Below are positions 1-8,979 of a stretch of 64,000 bases of DNA, one piece after another. The translations under genes and the position numbers were made by a program. This DNA comes from Acidobacteriota bacterium (GTDB lineage: Bacteria > Acidobacteriota > Blastocatellia > Pyrinomonadales > Pyrinomonadaceae): contig JAFAZX010000012.1 of the NCBI GenBank assembly GCA_019239425.1, positions 1 through 64,000 on the forward strand. Reading direction: 5' to 3'. Each line of letters starts with the position of its first letter. Position 1 is the stretch's first letter. The notes under the pieces were generated by a model. That model saw nothing but the letters and a program-made list of their open reading frames with translations, was not told the DNA's origin and made no database searches.

Positions 1-1570
1 CGCCGGCATCATCCCCTCGACCAACCCGACCTCCACGGCCATCTTCAAAATCCTCATCGCCGTCAAGTCGCGCAACTCCATCGTCCTCTCGCCGCACCCC
101 TCGGCCGCGAAGTGCATCAACGAGACGGCGCGCGTCATGCGCGAGGCGGGCGTCAAAGAGGGTCTGCCGGCCGAGGCCGTCGGCTGCATGACGAGCACGT
201 CGCTCGAAGGCACGGAGGCTTTGATGAAGCACCGCCAGACGGCGGTCATCCTCGCCACCGGCGGCATCGGCCTCGTGCGCGCGGCGTATTCGTCGGGCAA
301 GCCCGCCTTCGGCGTCGGGCCGGGGAACGTCCCCGTCTTCGTCGAGAGAAGCGCGGACGTGCCCATCGCCGTGCAGAACATTTTGACGGGGAAGACTTTC
401 GACAACGGCACCATCTGCGCCTCCGAGCAGGCCGTCGTCGCCGACGCGCCCGTGGCGAAGCAGGTGAGGGAAGAGTTCGTCGCGCAGGGCGGTCACTTTC
501 TTTCTGCCGCCGAAGCAGACCAACTCGCGAAGGTCGTCACGACCGAGAAGCGCGCGCTCAACCCGGCCATCGTCGGCCGTTCGGTCGAGGTGATTGCGAA
601 GATGGCCGGGCTCACTGTGCCGCCGGGCACGCGCTGCTTGATGGCCGACGTGGGGGGAGTCGGGCGCGAGTTCCCGCTCTCGATGGAGAAGCTGTCGCCC
701 ATCCTCGCCTTCTACGTCGAGGACGGTTTAGAAAGAGGCGCGGCGCGCTGCTTCGAAATCTTATCTTACGGCGGCATGGGCCACACCGCGGGCATCCACA
801 CGCGCTCGCGCGAGGCCGCGAAGGCGTTCGGCGTCGAGATGCCCGCCTCGCGCATCGTCGTCAACTCGCCGACGACGCACGGCGCCATCGGGTTCTCGAC
901 CGCGCTCCCGCCCTCGATGACTCTGGGCTGCGGCTCCTGGGGCGGCAACGTCACCTCGGACAACGTCTCGCCGTGGCACCTGATGGACATCAAGCGCGTG
1001 GCGTTTGAGACTCGCGCCGTGCCCTCGAAACGGCCTGCGGCCGGACGGGGGGACGGGGCGACTGCGGGACGGGGTGAAAGAATCTCCCCGTCACCCCTTC
1101 AACCTGTCTCCCCGTCCGTGCCTGCGGCGGCGGGCGGCGCCATCAGCCGCGACGACATCGCGAAGATCGTTGACCGCTTCCTCTCCCAACGTCAGCCGTC
1201 GCAAACGTCCGCGCCGCCGCTCCCGGTCGCGCAGCCGCACGCCTACGTGCAGCAGGGCGTGGACATCGAGCCGCAGCGCGCCGCGCACTCCGGCGGCGCC
1301 GCCCCGCACCCCGAGGCCGCGCCGACGGCACAGGCGACGAACGGCGGCAACGGCGGCAGCGACCCCGCGCCGGCCCCCCCGAGCGCGCCCGCGAAGCAGA
1401 CGCCCTCGCCCGCCGCCGGCAACGGCAAGCGCGCCGTCGATTTCGTCTGCGAGGACGACGTGCGCCGCGCCATCCAGAAGGGCGAGAAGATTTACACCAA
1501 CGCGCGCACCATCATCACGCCCGCCGCCCGCGACATGGGCGAGGCCGCGGAGGTCTTCGCGAAGGCATGA
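1..1570 (+). CDS. Acylating aldehyde dehydrogenase of a bacterial microcompartment, 5'-truncated by window edge
   Basis: The reading frame is open from base 2 to the TGA at 1568-1570 (522 residues visible); the N-terminus lies outside the window. The body matches CoA-acylating aldehyde dehydrogenases of the EutE/PduP type, which oxidise an aldehyde to acyl-CoA with NAD and CoA inside a BMC. The probable catalytic cysteine is in NGTICASEQ (codon 416-418), and the C-terminal part of the fold ends near [16 protein letters not shown] low-complexity Pro/Ala/Gly linker (about 1015-1430) follows, then a short module ending [12 protein letters not shown] TPxAR motif of this sort also occurs in other BMC proteins such as EutT-type adenosyltransferases, so the tail may be a BMC-specific module (inference). 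Part of the linker DNA (1042-1118) resembles the intergenic foldback repeats. An EutN-type shell gene follows at 1664. The family call is firm; the substrate is unknown. Confidence 0.9.
   Translation, partial: AGIIPSTNPTSTAIFKILIAVKSRNSIVLSPHPSAAKCINETARVMREAGVKEGLPAEAVGCMTSTSLEGTEALMKHRQTAVILATGGIGLVRAAYSSGKPAFGVGPGNVPVFVERSADVPIAVQNILTGKTFDNGTICASEQAVVADAPVAKQVREEFVAQGGHFLSAAEADQLAKVVTTEKRALNPAIVGRSVEVIAKMAGLTVPPGTRCLMADVGGVGREFPLSMEKLSPILAFYVEDGLERGAARCFEILSYGGMGHTAGIHTRSREAAKAFGVEMPASRIVVNSPTTHGAIGFSTALPPSMTLGCGSWGGNVTSDNVSPWHLMDIKRVAFETRAVPSKRPAAGRGDGATAGRGERISPSPLQPVSPSVPAAAGGAISRDDIAKIVDRFLSQRQPSQTSAPPLPVAQPHAYVQQGVDIEPQRAAHSGGAAPHPEAAPTAQATNGGNGGSDPAPAPPSAPAKQTPSPAAGNGKRAVDFVCEDDVRRAIQKGEKIYTNARTIITPAARDMGEAAEVFAKA
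1042..1118. repeat. Possible in-frame foldback repeat inside the aldehyde dehydrogenase linker
   Basis: GGACGGGG copies on the left (1043-1050, 1051-1058, about 1067-1074) face CTCCCCGTC copies on the right (about 1084-1092 and 1109-1117). This is the array, loop, inverted array plan of the intergenic elements. It encodes part of the disordered linker and does not interrupt the frame. The arms are less regular than in the intergenic copies. Confidence 0.5.
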
Positions 1571-1574
1571 AGGA

Positions 1575-1660
1575 CGTAAACCGTGAACCGTGAACCGTGA
1601 CAGGAAAGGGCACGCCTCTTCCTGTCACGGTTCACGGTTCACGGTTCACGGTTCACGGTC
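1575..1660. repeat. Heptamer foldback element 1 (CGTGAAC family)
   Basis: Left arm 1575-1606 repeats CCGTGAA; right arm 1619-1660 repeats its complement TTCACGG; the unique loop is AGGGCACGCCTC. It fills the gap between the aldehyde dehydrogenase stop and the EutN start, which lies 3 bp past the right arm. Confidence 0.9.
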
Positions 1661-1663
1661 TTT

Positions 1664-1987
1664 ATGTTCTTAGGCAAAGTCGTCGGCACCGTGTGGTCAA
1701 CGAAGAAGACGCCCGACCTGGAGGGCGTCAGATTTTTGGTCGTGCACCCGATTGACCTCGACAAGGAGCCGACGAAGAACATCGTCGTCGTGGCCGACCG
1801 CCTGGGCGCGGGCGTGGGCGAGGTCGTGATGTGCGCGTACGGGAAGGCCGCGCGCACGGCCGTCGGCGACCAGGAGATGGCGATTGAGGCCGCGGTCGTC
1901 GGCATCGTTGACCGCGTGGACGTGCAGGAAGACCTCGCGCGCTCCGAAGAGCTGGTCGAGTCGGCGCGCGAGCTGAGAAGCAAGTAG
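1664..1987 (+). CDS. EutN/CcmL-type BMC vertex (BMC-P) protein
   Basis: This 107-residue protein starts MFLGKVVGTVWSTKK, the beta strand typical of the EutN/CcmL/CsoS4 family, and has the usual family length of 85-110 residues. These proteins form pentamers that cap the twelve vertices of a polyhedral microcompartment. The segment VVVADRLGAGVGEVVMCAYG fits the family's central glycine-rich turn. Upstream is the BMC aldehyde dehydrogenase and 3.2 kb downstream a BMC-H protein, so it belongs to a shell locus. The ATG has no Shine-Dalgarno; it lies 3 bp after a foldback repeat. The stop TAG abuts the next foldback. Confidence 0.93.
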   Translation: MFLGKVVGTVWSTKKTPDLEGVRFLVVHPIDLDKEPTKNIVVVADRLGAGVGEVVMCAYGKAARTAVGDQEMAIEAAVVGIVDRVDVQEDLARSEELVESARELRSK

Positions 1988-2057
1988 GCAGTTTTCAGTT
2001 TTCAGTTTTCAGCCGGAGGGAGGCCGTAAACTGAAGACTGAAAACTGAAAACTGTTT
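1988..2057. repeat. Heptamer foldback element 2 (AGTTTTC family)
   Basis: Left arm repeats AGTTTTC from 1988, right arm repeats GAAAACT to about 2054, around a unique loop near 2013-2029. It fills the whole gap between the EutN stop and the ACT-protein start at 2059. Confidence 0.9.
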
Positions 2058-2058
2058 T

Positions 2059-2502
2059 ATGGCGAACGAGGAACTCATCTACCGAATCACGCGCGCGGTC
2101 TACGGCCGCCTGGGGGCGGGGGCCGACGAGCGGACGGTCGAGGCGCTGGTGATGGATGTGTACCGCGCCGTCGAGCCGGCGCTCGCGGGCGCCGCCGAGG
2201 AGGGGCCGAAGGGCGGGGCCGAGGGGCGCGCCGACCGGCTCATCGTCTCGGTCTTCGGCACCGACCACCCGGGCATCGTCGCGGCCGTCTCGCAGATTCT
2301 GGCCGAGGCGCGGTGCAGCATCATCGACATCAACCAGACGGTCGTGCAGGGCAAGTTCGCGATGGTCATCGTCGCCGACATCTCGCGCGCCGGCGAGTCG
2401 GTCGCCGCGCTTAAAGACCGCTTCCGCGGCGAGGGCGACCGCCTCGGCGTCCGCATCTACGCCCAGCGCGAAGACCTCTTCAACGCGATGCACAGGATTT
2501 AG
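2059..2502 (+). CDS. ACT-domain protein (UPF0237-like) with N-terminal helix
   Basis: The protein has 147 residues. Residues about 60-140 form an ACT domain beginning RLIVSVFGTDHPGIVAAVSQ, as in the UPF0237 family of probable small-ligand-binding regulators. UPF0237 proteins are typically encoded next to UPF0210 proteins, as here (gene at 3211). Unlike the roughly 90-residue stand-alone UPF0237 proteins, this one has an extra N-terminus: a predicted amphipathic helix, EELIYRITRAVYGRL, then a Gly/Glu/Ala linker. That arrangement resembles BMC cargo encapsulation peptides, and the gene sits between two shell genes, so it may be microcompartment cargo (inference). The ATG follows foldback 2 without a Shine-Dalgarno. 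Confidence 0.82.
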   Translation: MANEELIYRITRAVYGRLGAGADERTVEALVMDVYRAVEPALAGAAEEGPKGGAEGRADRLIVSVFGTDHPGIVAAVSQILAEARCSIIDINQTVVQGKFAMVIVADISRAGESVAALKDRFRGEGDRLGVRIYAQREDLFNAMHRI

Positions 2503-2504
2503 TC

Positions 2505-2588
2505 GATTTTAGATTTTTGATTTCCGATTTGAAGAAAGACTCTCGGCCGACTTCAAATCGGAAATCAAAAATCTAAAATCTAAAATTC
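2505..2588. repeat. Heptamer foldback element 3 (GATTTTT/GATTTTA family)
   Basis: The left arm (from 2505) repeats GATTTTA/GATTTTT and the right arm (to 2587) the complement AAATCTA/AAATCAA, with loop near 2535-2550. It starts 2 bp after the ACT gene stop and ends 5 bp before the next ATG. Confidence 0.9.
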
Positions 2589-2592
2589 TTCC

Positions 2593-3198
2593 ATGTCGCT
2601 TCCCGAAATCTCTCGCAGGTGTCTCTCGTGCGGCGCGGCGGCGCGCGTGGGGTCGCGGTTTTGCCAGCAGTGCGGCAAGGCTCTGGGGCCGGAGGCCGCG
2701 CCCGGCGCGCCCGAGGAGCGCGGGGCCGAGGCGGCGCGCGCGCCCGTGCCGCCGACGGGCGAGTCGTCGCCGCAGGAGCAGGCGAGTCCGCCCGCCGAAG
2801 ATTGGGCTCCGCCGACCAAAGAGTTCGCAGCCTTCGAGCAGTCGCCCGGCGTGAACGCGCCGCCGCCCACGCCTGCCGAGCAAGTGCCGGTCGCCGCCGC
2901 GCCCGCGGACATTGAGGCCGCGCCGGGGGCTTCCGTCTTGAGCGCGCCCGCGTCGTCCGAAGGGCCGGCGCGGGAGGCGGAAGAGGCGGGCGAAGCCGTG
3001 CGCGCGGGCGACCTCCGGGGGCGCGTGGCACGCGTGCGCGAGGGGACGAAGGCGCGCGTCGGGCGGATGCGCGAGGAGGCCATCGTCGCCCTCGAAGAGA
3101 CGCCGGACGACTCCGGGCTGCGCTTCGTCTTCGCCGCCGCGGCCCTCTTCGTCCTCTTCCTCGTCCTCCTTTTCCTGAGCACGACCGTGCTGCGTTAG
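2593..3198 (+). CDS. Zinc-ribbon protein with C-terminal membrane anchor
   Basis: The protein has 201 residues. A double-cysteine zinc ribbon is at the N-terminus (CLSCGAAARVGSRFCQQCG). It is followed by a long Pro/Ala/Glu-rich low-complexity stretch (residues 35-130), a basic helix, and a single C-terminal hydrophobic segment (about residues 178-198, FAAAALFVLFLVLLFL). The layout is that of a tail-anchored protein with a cytosolic zinc ribbon. The specific role is not recognised. It sits between an ACT protein and its usual UPF0210 partner, so it may be co-transcribed with them. The start follows foldback 3 without a Shine-Dalgarno. Confidence 0.75.
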   Translation: MSLPEISRRCLSCGAAARVGSRFCQQCGKALGPEAAPGAPEERGAEAARAPVPPTGESSPQEQASPPAEDWAPPTKEFAAFEQSPGVNAPPPTPAEQVPVAAAPADIEAAPGASVLSAPASSEGPAREAEEAGEAVRAGDLRGRVARVREGTKARVGRMREEAIVALEETPDDSGLRFVFAAAALFVLFLVLLFLSTTVLR

Positions 3199-3210
3199 CA
3201 CCCGAGGGGC

Positions 3211-4578
3211 ATGGAGTACACACAGGCGGAAATCCTACAGACCGTGCGCATGACCGAGATGGAGCACCTCGACGTGCGCACCGTCACGCTCGGCCTGTCT
3301 TTGCGCGACTGCGTCCGCGCCACGGTCGAAGAGACGGCCGAGTGCGTCCGCGAGAAGATCGAGCGGACGGCCGCGCGCCTCGTCCCCACCGTGGACGAGA
3401 TCGGCGAGGAGCTGGGCCTGCGCGTCGCCAACAAGCGCATCTCGATCACGCCCGCCTCTCTGGTCTTCGACCGCGCGCGCTCCGCCTCGGAACTTATCCC
3501 GCTCGCGCGCGCCATCGACGAGGCGGCGGGGCGCGTCGGCGTGGACTTCATCGGCGGCTACTCGGCGCTCGTCCACAAGGGCGACACGCCGGGCACGCGC
3601 GCCTTCGTCGATTCCATCCCCGAGGCCCTGGCTTCGACCGAGCGCCTGTGCTCTTCGCTGAGCGTCGCGACGACGCGCGCCGGCATCAACATGGACGCCG
3701 TGCGCCGCACCGGCGAGATCATCAAGGAGATGGCCGAGCGCACGCGCGAACGCGGCGGGCTGGCCTGCGCCAAGTTCGTCTGCTTCGCCAACGCGGTCGA
3801 GGACAACCCTTTCATGGCGGGCGCGTTCCACGGCGTCGGCGAGCCCGAGGCGGTCATCAACGTCGGGGTCTCCGGCCCCGGCGTCGTCAACCACGCCGTC
3901 CGCCACGCGCCCCGCGACGCGCCGCTCGACGAGATGGCCGAGCTGATTAAGAGGCTCTCCTTCAAGCTCGCGCGCGCCGGCGAGCTGGTCGGCCGCGAGG
4001 CCGCGCGGCGTCTGGGCATCCGCTTCGGCATCATCGACCTCTCCTTGGCGCCGACGCCGACGCCGGGCGACTCGGTCGGCGAGATTCTTGAGGCTTTGGG
4101 GTTCGAGCGCGCGGGCGCGCCGGGGACGACCGCCGCGCTGGCGCTTTTGACCGACGCGGTGAAGAAGGGCGGGGCGATGGCTTCGAGCGCGGTCGGCGGG
4201 ATGAGCGGCGCCTTCATCCCCGTCTCCGAAGACGCGGCGATGATTGAGGCCGCGCGGAAGGGCGCGCTCACGCTTGAGAAGCTCGAAGCGATGACGAGCG
4301 TCTGCTCGGTGGGGCTGGACATGGTGGCCGTGCCCGGCGACACCTCGGCCGAGACCATCGCCGCCATCATCGCCGACGAGATGGCAATCGGCGTCATGAA
4401 CAACAAGACGACCGCCGTCCGCATCATCCCCGCGCCGGGCAAGACGGTCGGCGACGTGGTCGAGTTCGGCGGCCTGCTGGGCAGCGCCCCCGTCATGCCC
4501 GTCAACAGTTTCTCTTCGAGCGTCTTCATCCGGCGCGGCGGCCGCATCCCCGCGCCCATCCACTCGCTGCGCAATTAG
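3211..4578 (+). CDS. UPF0210 (DUF711) family protein
   Basis: This 455-residue protein matches the UPF0210/DUF711 family along its length. The N-terminus ([20 protein letters not shown]) resembles the family's opening segment, glycine-rich turns are present ([14 protein letters not shown]), and the size is the family norm of about 450. The fold is related to glycyl-radical enzymes, but the biochemical role is not established. It is usually paired with a UPF0237 ACT protein, here encoded two genes upstream at 2059, which suggests ligand-controlled activity. Its place inside a BMC shell locus is unusual. The start is 12 bp after the zinc-ribbon gene stop; GAGGGG lies just before the ATG. Confidence 0.88.
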   Translation: MEYTQAEILQTVRMTEMEHLDVRTVTLGLSLRDCVRATVEETAECVREKIERTAARLVPTVDEIGEELGLRVANKRISITPASLVFDRARSASELIPLARAIDEAAGRVGVDFIGGYSALVHKGDTPGTRAFVDSIPEALASTERLCSSLSVATTRAGINMDAVRRTGEIIKEMAERTRERGGLACAKFVCFANAVEDNPFMAGAFHGVGEPEAVINVGVSGPGVVNHAVRHAPRDAPLDEMAELIKRLSFKLARAGELVGREAARRLGIRFGIIDLSLAPTPTPGDSVGEILEALGFERAGAPGTTAALALLTDAVKKGGAMASSAVGGMSGAFIPVSEDAAMIEAARKGALTLEKLEAMTSVCSVGLDMVAVPGDTSAETIAAIIADEMAIGVMNNKTTAVRIIPAPGKTVGDVVEFGGLLGSAPVMPVNSFSSSVFIRRGGRIPAPIHSLRN

Positions 4579-4610
4579 AGTTCAAATTTGAAATTTCAAG
4601 TTTGAACTTC
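4579..4610. repeat. Short foldback element 4 (AGTTCAAA)
   Basis: AGTTCAAA (4579-4586) is inverted as TTTGAACT at 4601-4608, with TTGAAATTTCAA inside. It is a minimal version of the same foldback plan and begins directly after the UPF0210 stop codon. Confidence 0.7.
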
Positions 4611-4636
4611 TTGCATGTCTTCTCGGGAGGTGTTTG

Positions 4637-5152
4637 ATGAAAAGGTCTTTGTCCGCATCTCTCCTGGTCTTGTGCCTGCTGGCTTCGGCCGCGGCGGGGG
4701 ACGACAAGAAGAAGTCGCACCCGGACTTTTCGGGGACGTGGCAGCTCGACCGCGCGAAGAGCGACTTCGGCGGGTGGAGCGACAAGCCGCTCGCGAAGGC
4801 CGACTCGACGCTCGTCGTCGAGCACAAAGACCCGGAGCTGAAGATCAAGCGCACGCTCAGCCTCGACGGGCAGCAGGAGGTGAAGGAGTTCACCTACTAC
4901 ACGGACGAGCGCGGCGAGACGAACCAGGCGACGATAGGCGCGGGCGAGGTCAAGTCGAAGACGAAGTGGGACGGCGACAAGGCCGTCTCGCAGTCGCACA
5001 TCACGCGGAAGGGGCAGGGCGGCACGTACGAGTTGGACGTGACGCAGAAGTGGCAGGTCTCTTCCGACGGGAAGACGCTGACGCACACGACGACCATCGG
5101 CAACCAGATGGGCACGCAGCAGGTTAAACTGGTCTACCGCCGCGCGCAGTAG
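4637..5152 (+). CDS. Secreted FSGTW-type beta-rich protein
   Basis: The protein has 171 residues. A signal peptide is clear (MKRSLSASLLVLCLLASAAAG). After it comes PDFSGTWQLDRAKSDFG, a motif seen in many small exported acidobacterial proteins thought to adopt a lipocalin-like or beta-barrel fold. The rest is strand-rich and polar with no catalytic motif. Function unknown. The ATG at 4637 is chosen over a TTG at 4634 because GGGAGG (4625-4630) is spaced 6 bp before it. It lies between UPF0210 and the BMC-H gene, but nothing ties an exported protein to microcompartment function. Confidence 0.78.
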   Translation: MKRSLSASLLVLCLLASAAAGDDKKKSHPDFSGTWQLDRAKSDFGGWSDKPLAKADSTLVVEHKDPELKIKRTLSLDGQQEVKEFTYYTDERGETNQATIGAGEVKSKTKWDGDKAVSQSHITRKGQGGTYELDVTQKWQVSSDGKTLTHTTTIGNQMGTQQVKLVYRRAQ

Positions 5153-5182
5153 CGGCGGGCGGACATTCGGGAGGTGAGAGGG

Positions 5183-5518
5183 ATGGATGCTTTGGGGATG
5201 GTCGAGTGCCGCGGGCTGGTCGCGATGATCGAGGCCGCGGACGCGATGGTGAAGGCGGCGGACGTGCGCCTGGTCGGCTACGAGAAGATCGACGCGGGGC
5301 TGGTGACGGCCATCGTGCGCGGCGAGGTGGGCGCGGTGCGCGCGGCCGTGGACGCGGGCGCGGCCGCCGCCCGCCGCGTCGGCGAGGTCGTCTCGACGCA
5401 CGTCATCCCGCGCCCGCACGCCGAGGTGGGCGAGGGCATCCCCGTCATCGACACGGGCGAGACGACGCGCAAGAAGATCGCGGGCTCGGTCAGGGGCAAA
5501 CGCGACGGGGAGGGGTGA
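5183..5518 (+). CDS. BMC-H hexameric shell protein (PduA/EutM type)
   Basis: The protein has 111 residues. The single BMC domain is complete: [20 protein letters not shown] opens it, followed by [26 protein letters not shown] and [10 protein letters not shown]. These are the signatures of hexamer-forming shell proteins that tile the facets of microcompartments. A short basic tail ([17 protein letters not shown]) follows. The ATG at 5183 is preferred to the GTG at 5174 because GGGAGGTGA lies just upstream. With the EutN-type protein and aldehyde dehydrogenase it defines a BMC locus; any signature enzyme or further shell genes must lie left of the window. The next gene starts 5 bp downstream. 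Confidence 0.93.
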   Translation: MDALGMVECRGLVAMIEAADAMVKAADVRLVGYEKIDAGLVTAIVRGEVGAVRAAVDAGAAAARRVGEVVSTHVIPRPHAEVGEGIPVIDTGETTRKKIAGSVRGKRDGEG

Positions 5519-5522
5519 AGGT

Positions 5523-6413
5523 TTGGCCGAGGCCGCCCAGACCGCCGAGGCGCGGCCCGCGCCCGAGGGGCCGGACGAGTGCCCGAGCTGCGGCGCGGCG
5601 CTCGCCGGCGACTACTGCCACCGCTGCGGCGAGAAGCGCCCCGAGGCGCGCGACCTCTCGATACGCCACTTCGTCATGGACGCGGCGAAGGAGCTGACGA
5701 GCCTCGACACGAAGCTCACGCGCACGCTGCTGGCGCTCCTCTTCCGCCCGGGCCGGCTCACCGCCGAGTGGGTGGCGGGGCGCCGCGGGCCTTACCTCAA
5801 GCCGCTCAACCTCTGCCTCGGCATCCTCGCCCTCAACCTCTTCGTCTACACGGCCTCGAAGCAGGCGACGATGTTCGACATCCGGCTCATCCTCGAAAAC
5901 CAGCGGCAGCTCGCCGCGCAGTGGAAGATGCCGAACGGCGACCTGTACGACCGCCTCTTCTCCCGCGCGGCCGCGCGCAAGGGCACGACGGCCGAGGCGC
6001 TCTACGACACGGTCAACGAGCACTGGCAGCGCAACGTCTCGCTGCTCCAGCCGTTGCAGATCGTCACGCTCGCCGTGCTGCTCCAGCTCATCTACTTCTT
6101 CTCGCGACGCTACTTCGTCGAGCACCTCGTCTTCGCGATGCACTACCTCTCGTTCGCGGTGCTGACGACGACGCTGATGTGGCCGCTCTACTACCTGCTC
6201 GGCATCCACCCGACGCTGAAGAACATGGCGCTCGCGTTCGGGAAGTACGCCCTCGACATCATCTACCTGTTCGTGGCGCTGCGCGTCTTCTACCGCGGCC
6301 GGCTGGCGCTCGCCGTGCTGCGCGCCCTCATCACCTTCGTCGGCTACTTCGTCGGCTACGCCGTCGTCTACATGCTCGCGATTGCCGCCGCGCTCTTCAC
6401 CGTCCTCCGTTGA
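5523..6413 (+). CDS. DUF3667-like zinc-ribbon integral membrane protein
   Basis: The protein has 296 residues. An N-terminal zinc ribbon (CPSCGAALAGDYCHRCGEK, residues 18-36) precedes the conserved DLSIRHFVMDAAKELTSLDTKL segment and about five hydrophobic helices, the layout of DUF3667 proteins. Their function is unknown. Translation appears to start at TTG 5523, with GGGGAGG overlapping the end of the BMC-H gene, so it is probably coupled to the shell gene. It converges with the peptidase gene at 6424. Confidence 0.8.
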   Translation: MAEAAQTAEARPAPEGPDECPSCGAALAGDYCHRCGEKRPEARDLSIRHFVMDAAKELTSLDTKLTRTLLALLFRPGRLTAEWVAGRRGPYLKPLNLCLGILALNLFVYTASKQATMFDIRLILENQRQLAAQWKMPNGDLYDRLFSRAAARKGTTAEALYDTVNEHWQRNVSLLQPLQIVTLAVLLQLIYFFSRRYFVEHLVFAMHYLSFAVLTTTLMWPLYYLLGIHPTLKNMALAFGKYALDIIYLFVALRVFYRGRLALAVLRALITFVGYFVGYAVVYMLAIAAALFTVLR

Positions 6414-6423
6414 GCCGCCCCCG

Positions 6424-8772
6424 TCAGCGCCCGGCGATGGCGTTGAAGAGGAGCGGGTAGGTGGCGAGCGACTGCGCGCGGTACTGCGGGCGGAAGCCGA
6501 AGAGGTAGACCCGGCCCTTGCCGACGCGGGCCTCGACGAGCGCGGCCTTGCCGCGGATGCGCTCGGCGCCGAGGAGCCAGCCCGAGAGGAGCGGCGTCCC
6601 CGTCTCGGGGTAGCGCGCGACGACGCGGACGCGGTCGAGGGCCGGCGGGTCACTCTTGATTTCGAAGACCGGCGAGTCTTCGACCCAGGCGATTGACTCG
6701 CGCGGCATCCCCTTCGCCAATGGGTGCGTTGTGTCGAGCACGGTGCGGAGGATGGAGCCGGGGCAGTAGAACTCAGTCCGCTTGAGGTCGGCCGTCACGT
6801 CGCGGACGGGGAGGCCGAGCTGCTCGATGGCGAAGTCCGAAGCCTCGTTCAAGGTGATGAGCGTCCCGCCCTCTTCGACGAACTCGCGCAGGGCCTTCAC
6901 GCCCTCCTTCCCCAGACCGCCCGTGAACTCCTCCGGCATCGAGCCCTTCCGATAGCCTTCGAGAATCGCCCGCGGCGACTCGTCGGGGATGATGATCGAG
7001 TCGTACTTCGCCCGCAGGCCACCGGCGCGCACCTCGGCGTCCTGCAACGAGGCGTATCGGACGTGGAGTTGGTTTTCAAACGCCCAACGCGTCCAGCCCT
7101 CGTCCATCGAGGGGACGTGTGATTTATAGAGGGCCACCCGCGGACTGTCGGGGACGATGTCTCTCTCATGGCCCGGCAGCATCGCCACCTCAATACGCGC
7201 GGGCGCCCCGACTTTCACCGGCGCGTAGACGGGCTCGGCCGGGACGCCCATCAGCAGCGTGAGCGTGTGAGCGGTCACGTCGTAGGGCGCGATGGGGTGC
7301 CCCTCCGCGTCACGCAGGTCTGGGTAGTGCTGCGGCTCCAACAAGGCTTTGGCGAATCCGCCGTAGGGCTGCGCCATCGGCACGAAGATGTCCAGCCCCT
7401 GCGCGCGCCGGCCCGGGCCAGACCGGGGGAGCATCCTCACCTCCACGCCCGCGCGCTCAAGGATGTTTTGGAGCTCCCCGTCGTTCGGCGCCGCCGGAAT
7501 CCGGAAGCCGTACAACTCGCCGCGCCTGCGCGGGCGGACGGCCTCCTTGCCGATTGAGTAGAAGCGCCGGAGCCAAGCCTCTCGGTTCTGCGCGGCGTGC
7601 TTGAGCAGCTCGAAGGCCGCGGTCGTCATGTAGTTCGTGATGTCGCGCAGGCGCCATTCGCCGCCGGGCCAGAGGACGGGGAAGTTGGGCGTCGCCTTGC
7701 GCGCGTCGTAGCCCTCGCCGGCGCGGAGCTGTTCGGGCTTCACCGTGATGGGCGTGGCGAGGTTGACCGAGGCCGTCTCGGAGAGGACGCGGACGCCGCC
7801 GTGGTAGTGCGAGTAGGCGCGCGAGGGCGTCCAGGCGTCGTAGGTCGAATCCCAGGTGATGCCCTTGAAGCCCGCCTTGAGCATGTTGTCCGCGATGAAA
7901 TGCCCAAGCTCCGTGTAGCCTTCGACGAGCTGGCGCGGGACGTTCGGCTCGACCGGCTGCATGTAGGGCGGCAGGAAGAGGCGCGAGCCGTAGGCGCCCT
8001 GCTGGTGTATGTCGTGGACGATCTGCGGGTGCCAGACGTTGTGCACCTTATCGACCGTGAGCTGCGTCTCGACCTGCGTGAAGGCGTACCAGTCGCGGTT
8101 GTCGTCGTGGCCGACGTAGTGGTGGTAAAGCTCGGGCGGGTTCGTCCCCTCGAAGGGCGTGCCGAGCGTCTTGTCGTACCAGTTCTTCACGATGTCCACG
8201 CCGTCGGGGTTGAGCGAGGGCACGAGGAGGACGATGGTGTTGCGCAGAATCTCCTGCACCTCGGGCTCGTCGGACGAGGCGAGGCGGTGCGCGATGAGCA
8301 TCCCCGAGAGGTAGGAGCCGACCTCGGTCGAGTGCACGCCGCAGGTGATGAGGACGACCGTCTTCCCGTTGCTGATTAAGCCTTCGGCCCTGGCCTCGGG
8401 CGCGCGCCCGAGCGTGCGCGGGTCTGCGAGCCGCCGCTGGATGTCTTTGTAGGTTTCCAGGCGCTCGATGTTCTCGGGCGCGCTGATGGTCGCGAGGACG
8501 AAGGGCGCGCCGAGGGTCGTCTTGCCCAGCTCTTCGAACTTAACGCGCGGGCTCGCCTGCGACAGGCGGCGGAAGTATTCGACCGTCTGCGCCCAGGACG
8601 CGAGCTTGCGGTCGTCGCCGGGGCGGAAGCCGAGCACCTCCTCGGGCGCGGGCACGGACGCCGCGGCGGCGTGCACGGAGGCGCGCGCCCCACGCGCGTG
8701 CGGCGCCGGGCCGGCGAGCGGGGCGAGCAGGGTGAGCAGCAGCAGCGCGCGGGAGAGAAGGTGCTTCGGCAT
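6424..8772 (-). CDS. Secreted M14-family zinc carboxypeptidase
   Basis: The protein has 782 residues with a signal peptide (MPKHLLSRALLLLTLLAPLA). The M14 fold follows: zinc ligands H147 and E150 in CGVHSTEVGS, the substrate-binding NPDG, a histidine-rich IVHDIHQQG, and SETASVN as the likely catalytic glutamate region. Such enzymes remove C-terminal residues from exported peptides. A long C-terminal region (residues about 480-782) resembles a glutamine-amidotransferase-like/beta domain seen in large M14 peptidases (LREFVEEGGTLITLNEASD). The start at 8772 is chosen because it places the signal peptide at the N-terminus; upstream in-frame codons add unstructured sequence. It is divergent from the gene at 8980. 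Confidence 0.85.
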   Translation of the reverse strand: MPKHLLSRALLLLTLLAPLAGPAPHARGARASVHAAAASVPAPEEVLGFRPGDDRKLASWAQTVEYFRRLSQASPRVKFEELGKTTLGAPFVLATISAPENIERLETYKDIQRRLADPRTLGRAPEARAEGLISNGKTVVLITCGVHSTEVGSYLSGMLIAHRLASSDEPEVQEILRNTIVLLVPSLNPDGVDIVKNWYDKTLGTPFEGTNPPELYHHYVGHDDNRDWYAFTQVETQLTVDKVHNVWHPQIVHDIHQQGAYGSRLFLPPYMQPVEPNVPRQLVEGYTELGHFIADNMLKAGFKGITWDSTYDAWTPSRAYSHYHGGVRVLSETASVNLATPITVKPEQLRAGEGYDARKATPNFPVLWPGGEWRLRDITNYMTTAAFELLKHAAQNREAWLRRFYSIGKEAVRPRRRGELYGFRIPAAPNDGELQNILERAGVEVRMLPRSGPGRRAQGLDIFVPMAQPYGGFAKALLEPQHYPDLRDAEGHPIAPYDVTAHTLTLLMGVPAEPVYAPVKVGAPARIEVAMLPGHERDIVPDSPRVALYKSHVPSMDEGWTRWAFENQLHVRYASLQDAEVRAGGLRAKYDSIIIPDESPRAILEGYRKGSMPEEFTGGLGKEGVKALREFVEEGGTLITLNEASDFAIEQLGLPVRDVTADLKRTEFYCPGSILRTVLDTTHPLAKGMPRESIAWVEDSPVFEIKSDPPALDRVRVVARYPETGTPLLSGWLLGAERIRGKAALVEARVGKGRVYLFGFRPQYRAQSLATYPLLFNAIAGR

Positions 8773-8979
8773 CGTCGTCTCGGTCACGTCCTGAAAGGGG
8801 CTGTGCAGAGCTTGAAACGGTACGGGAGCCGCGAGTTTAGCACAGCGCGGGCGTGGTAATTGACAGGCGGCGGCGCGGCGTTGGATATTGTCCGGGCGTG
8901 CCGGGGCCGGCCGGAAGGGGCCGTTCGCGACGCCCGCGAGAATCCTGCCGCCAAGTTTCAGACTGTAAGGAGCATCCTC

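Noticed and set aside
3235..4563. Long antisense ORF opposite the UPF0210 gene (442 codons)
   Set aside because: High-GC shadow frame: arginine/aspartate-rich product without domain features, opposite a well-recognised gene.
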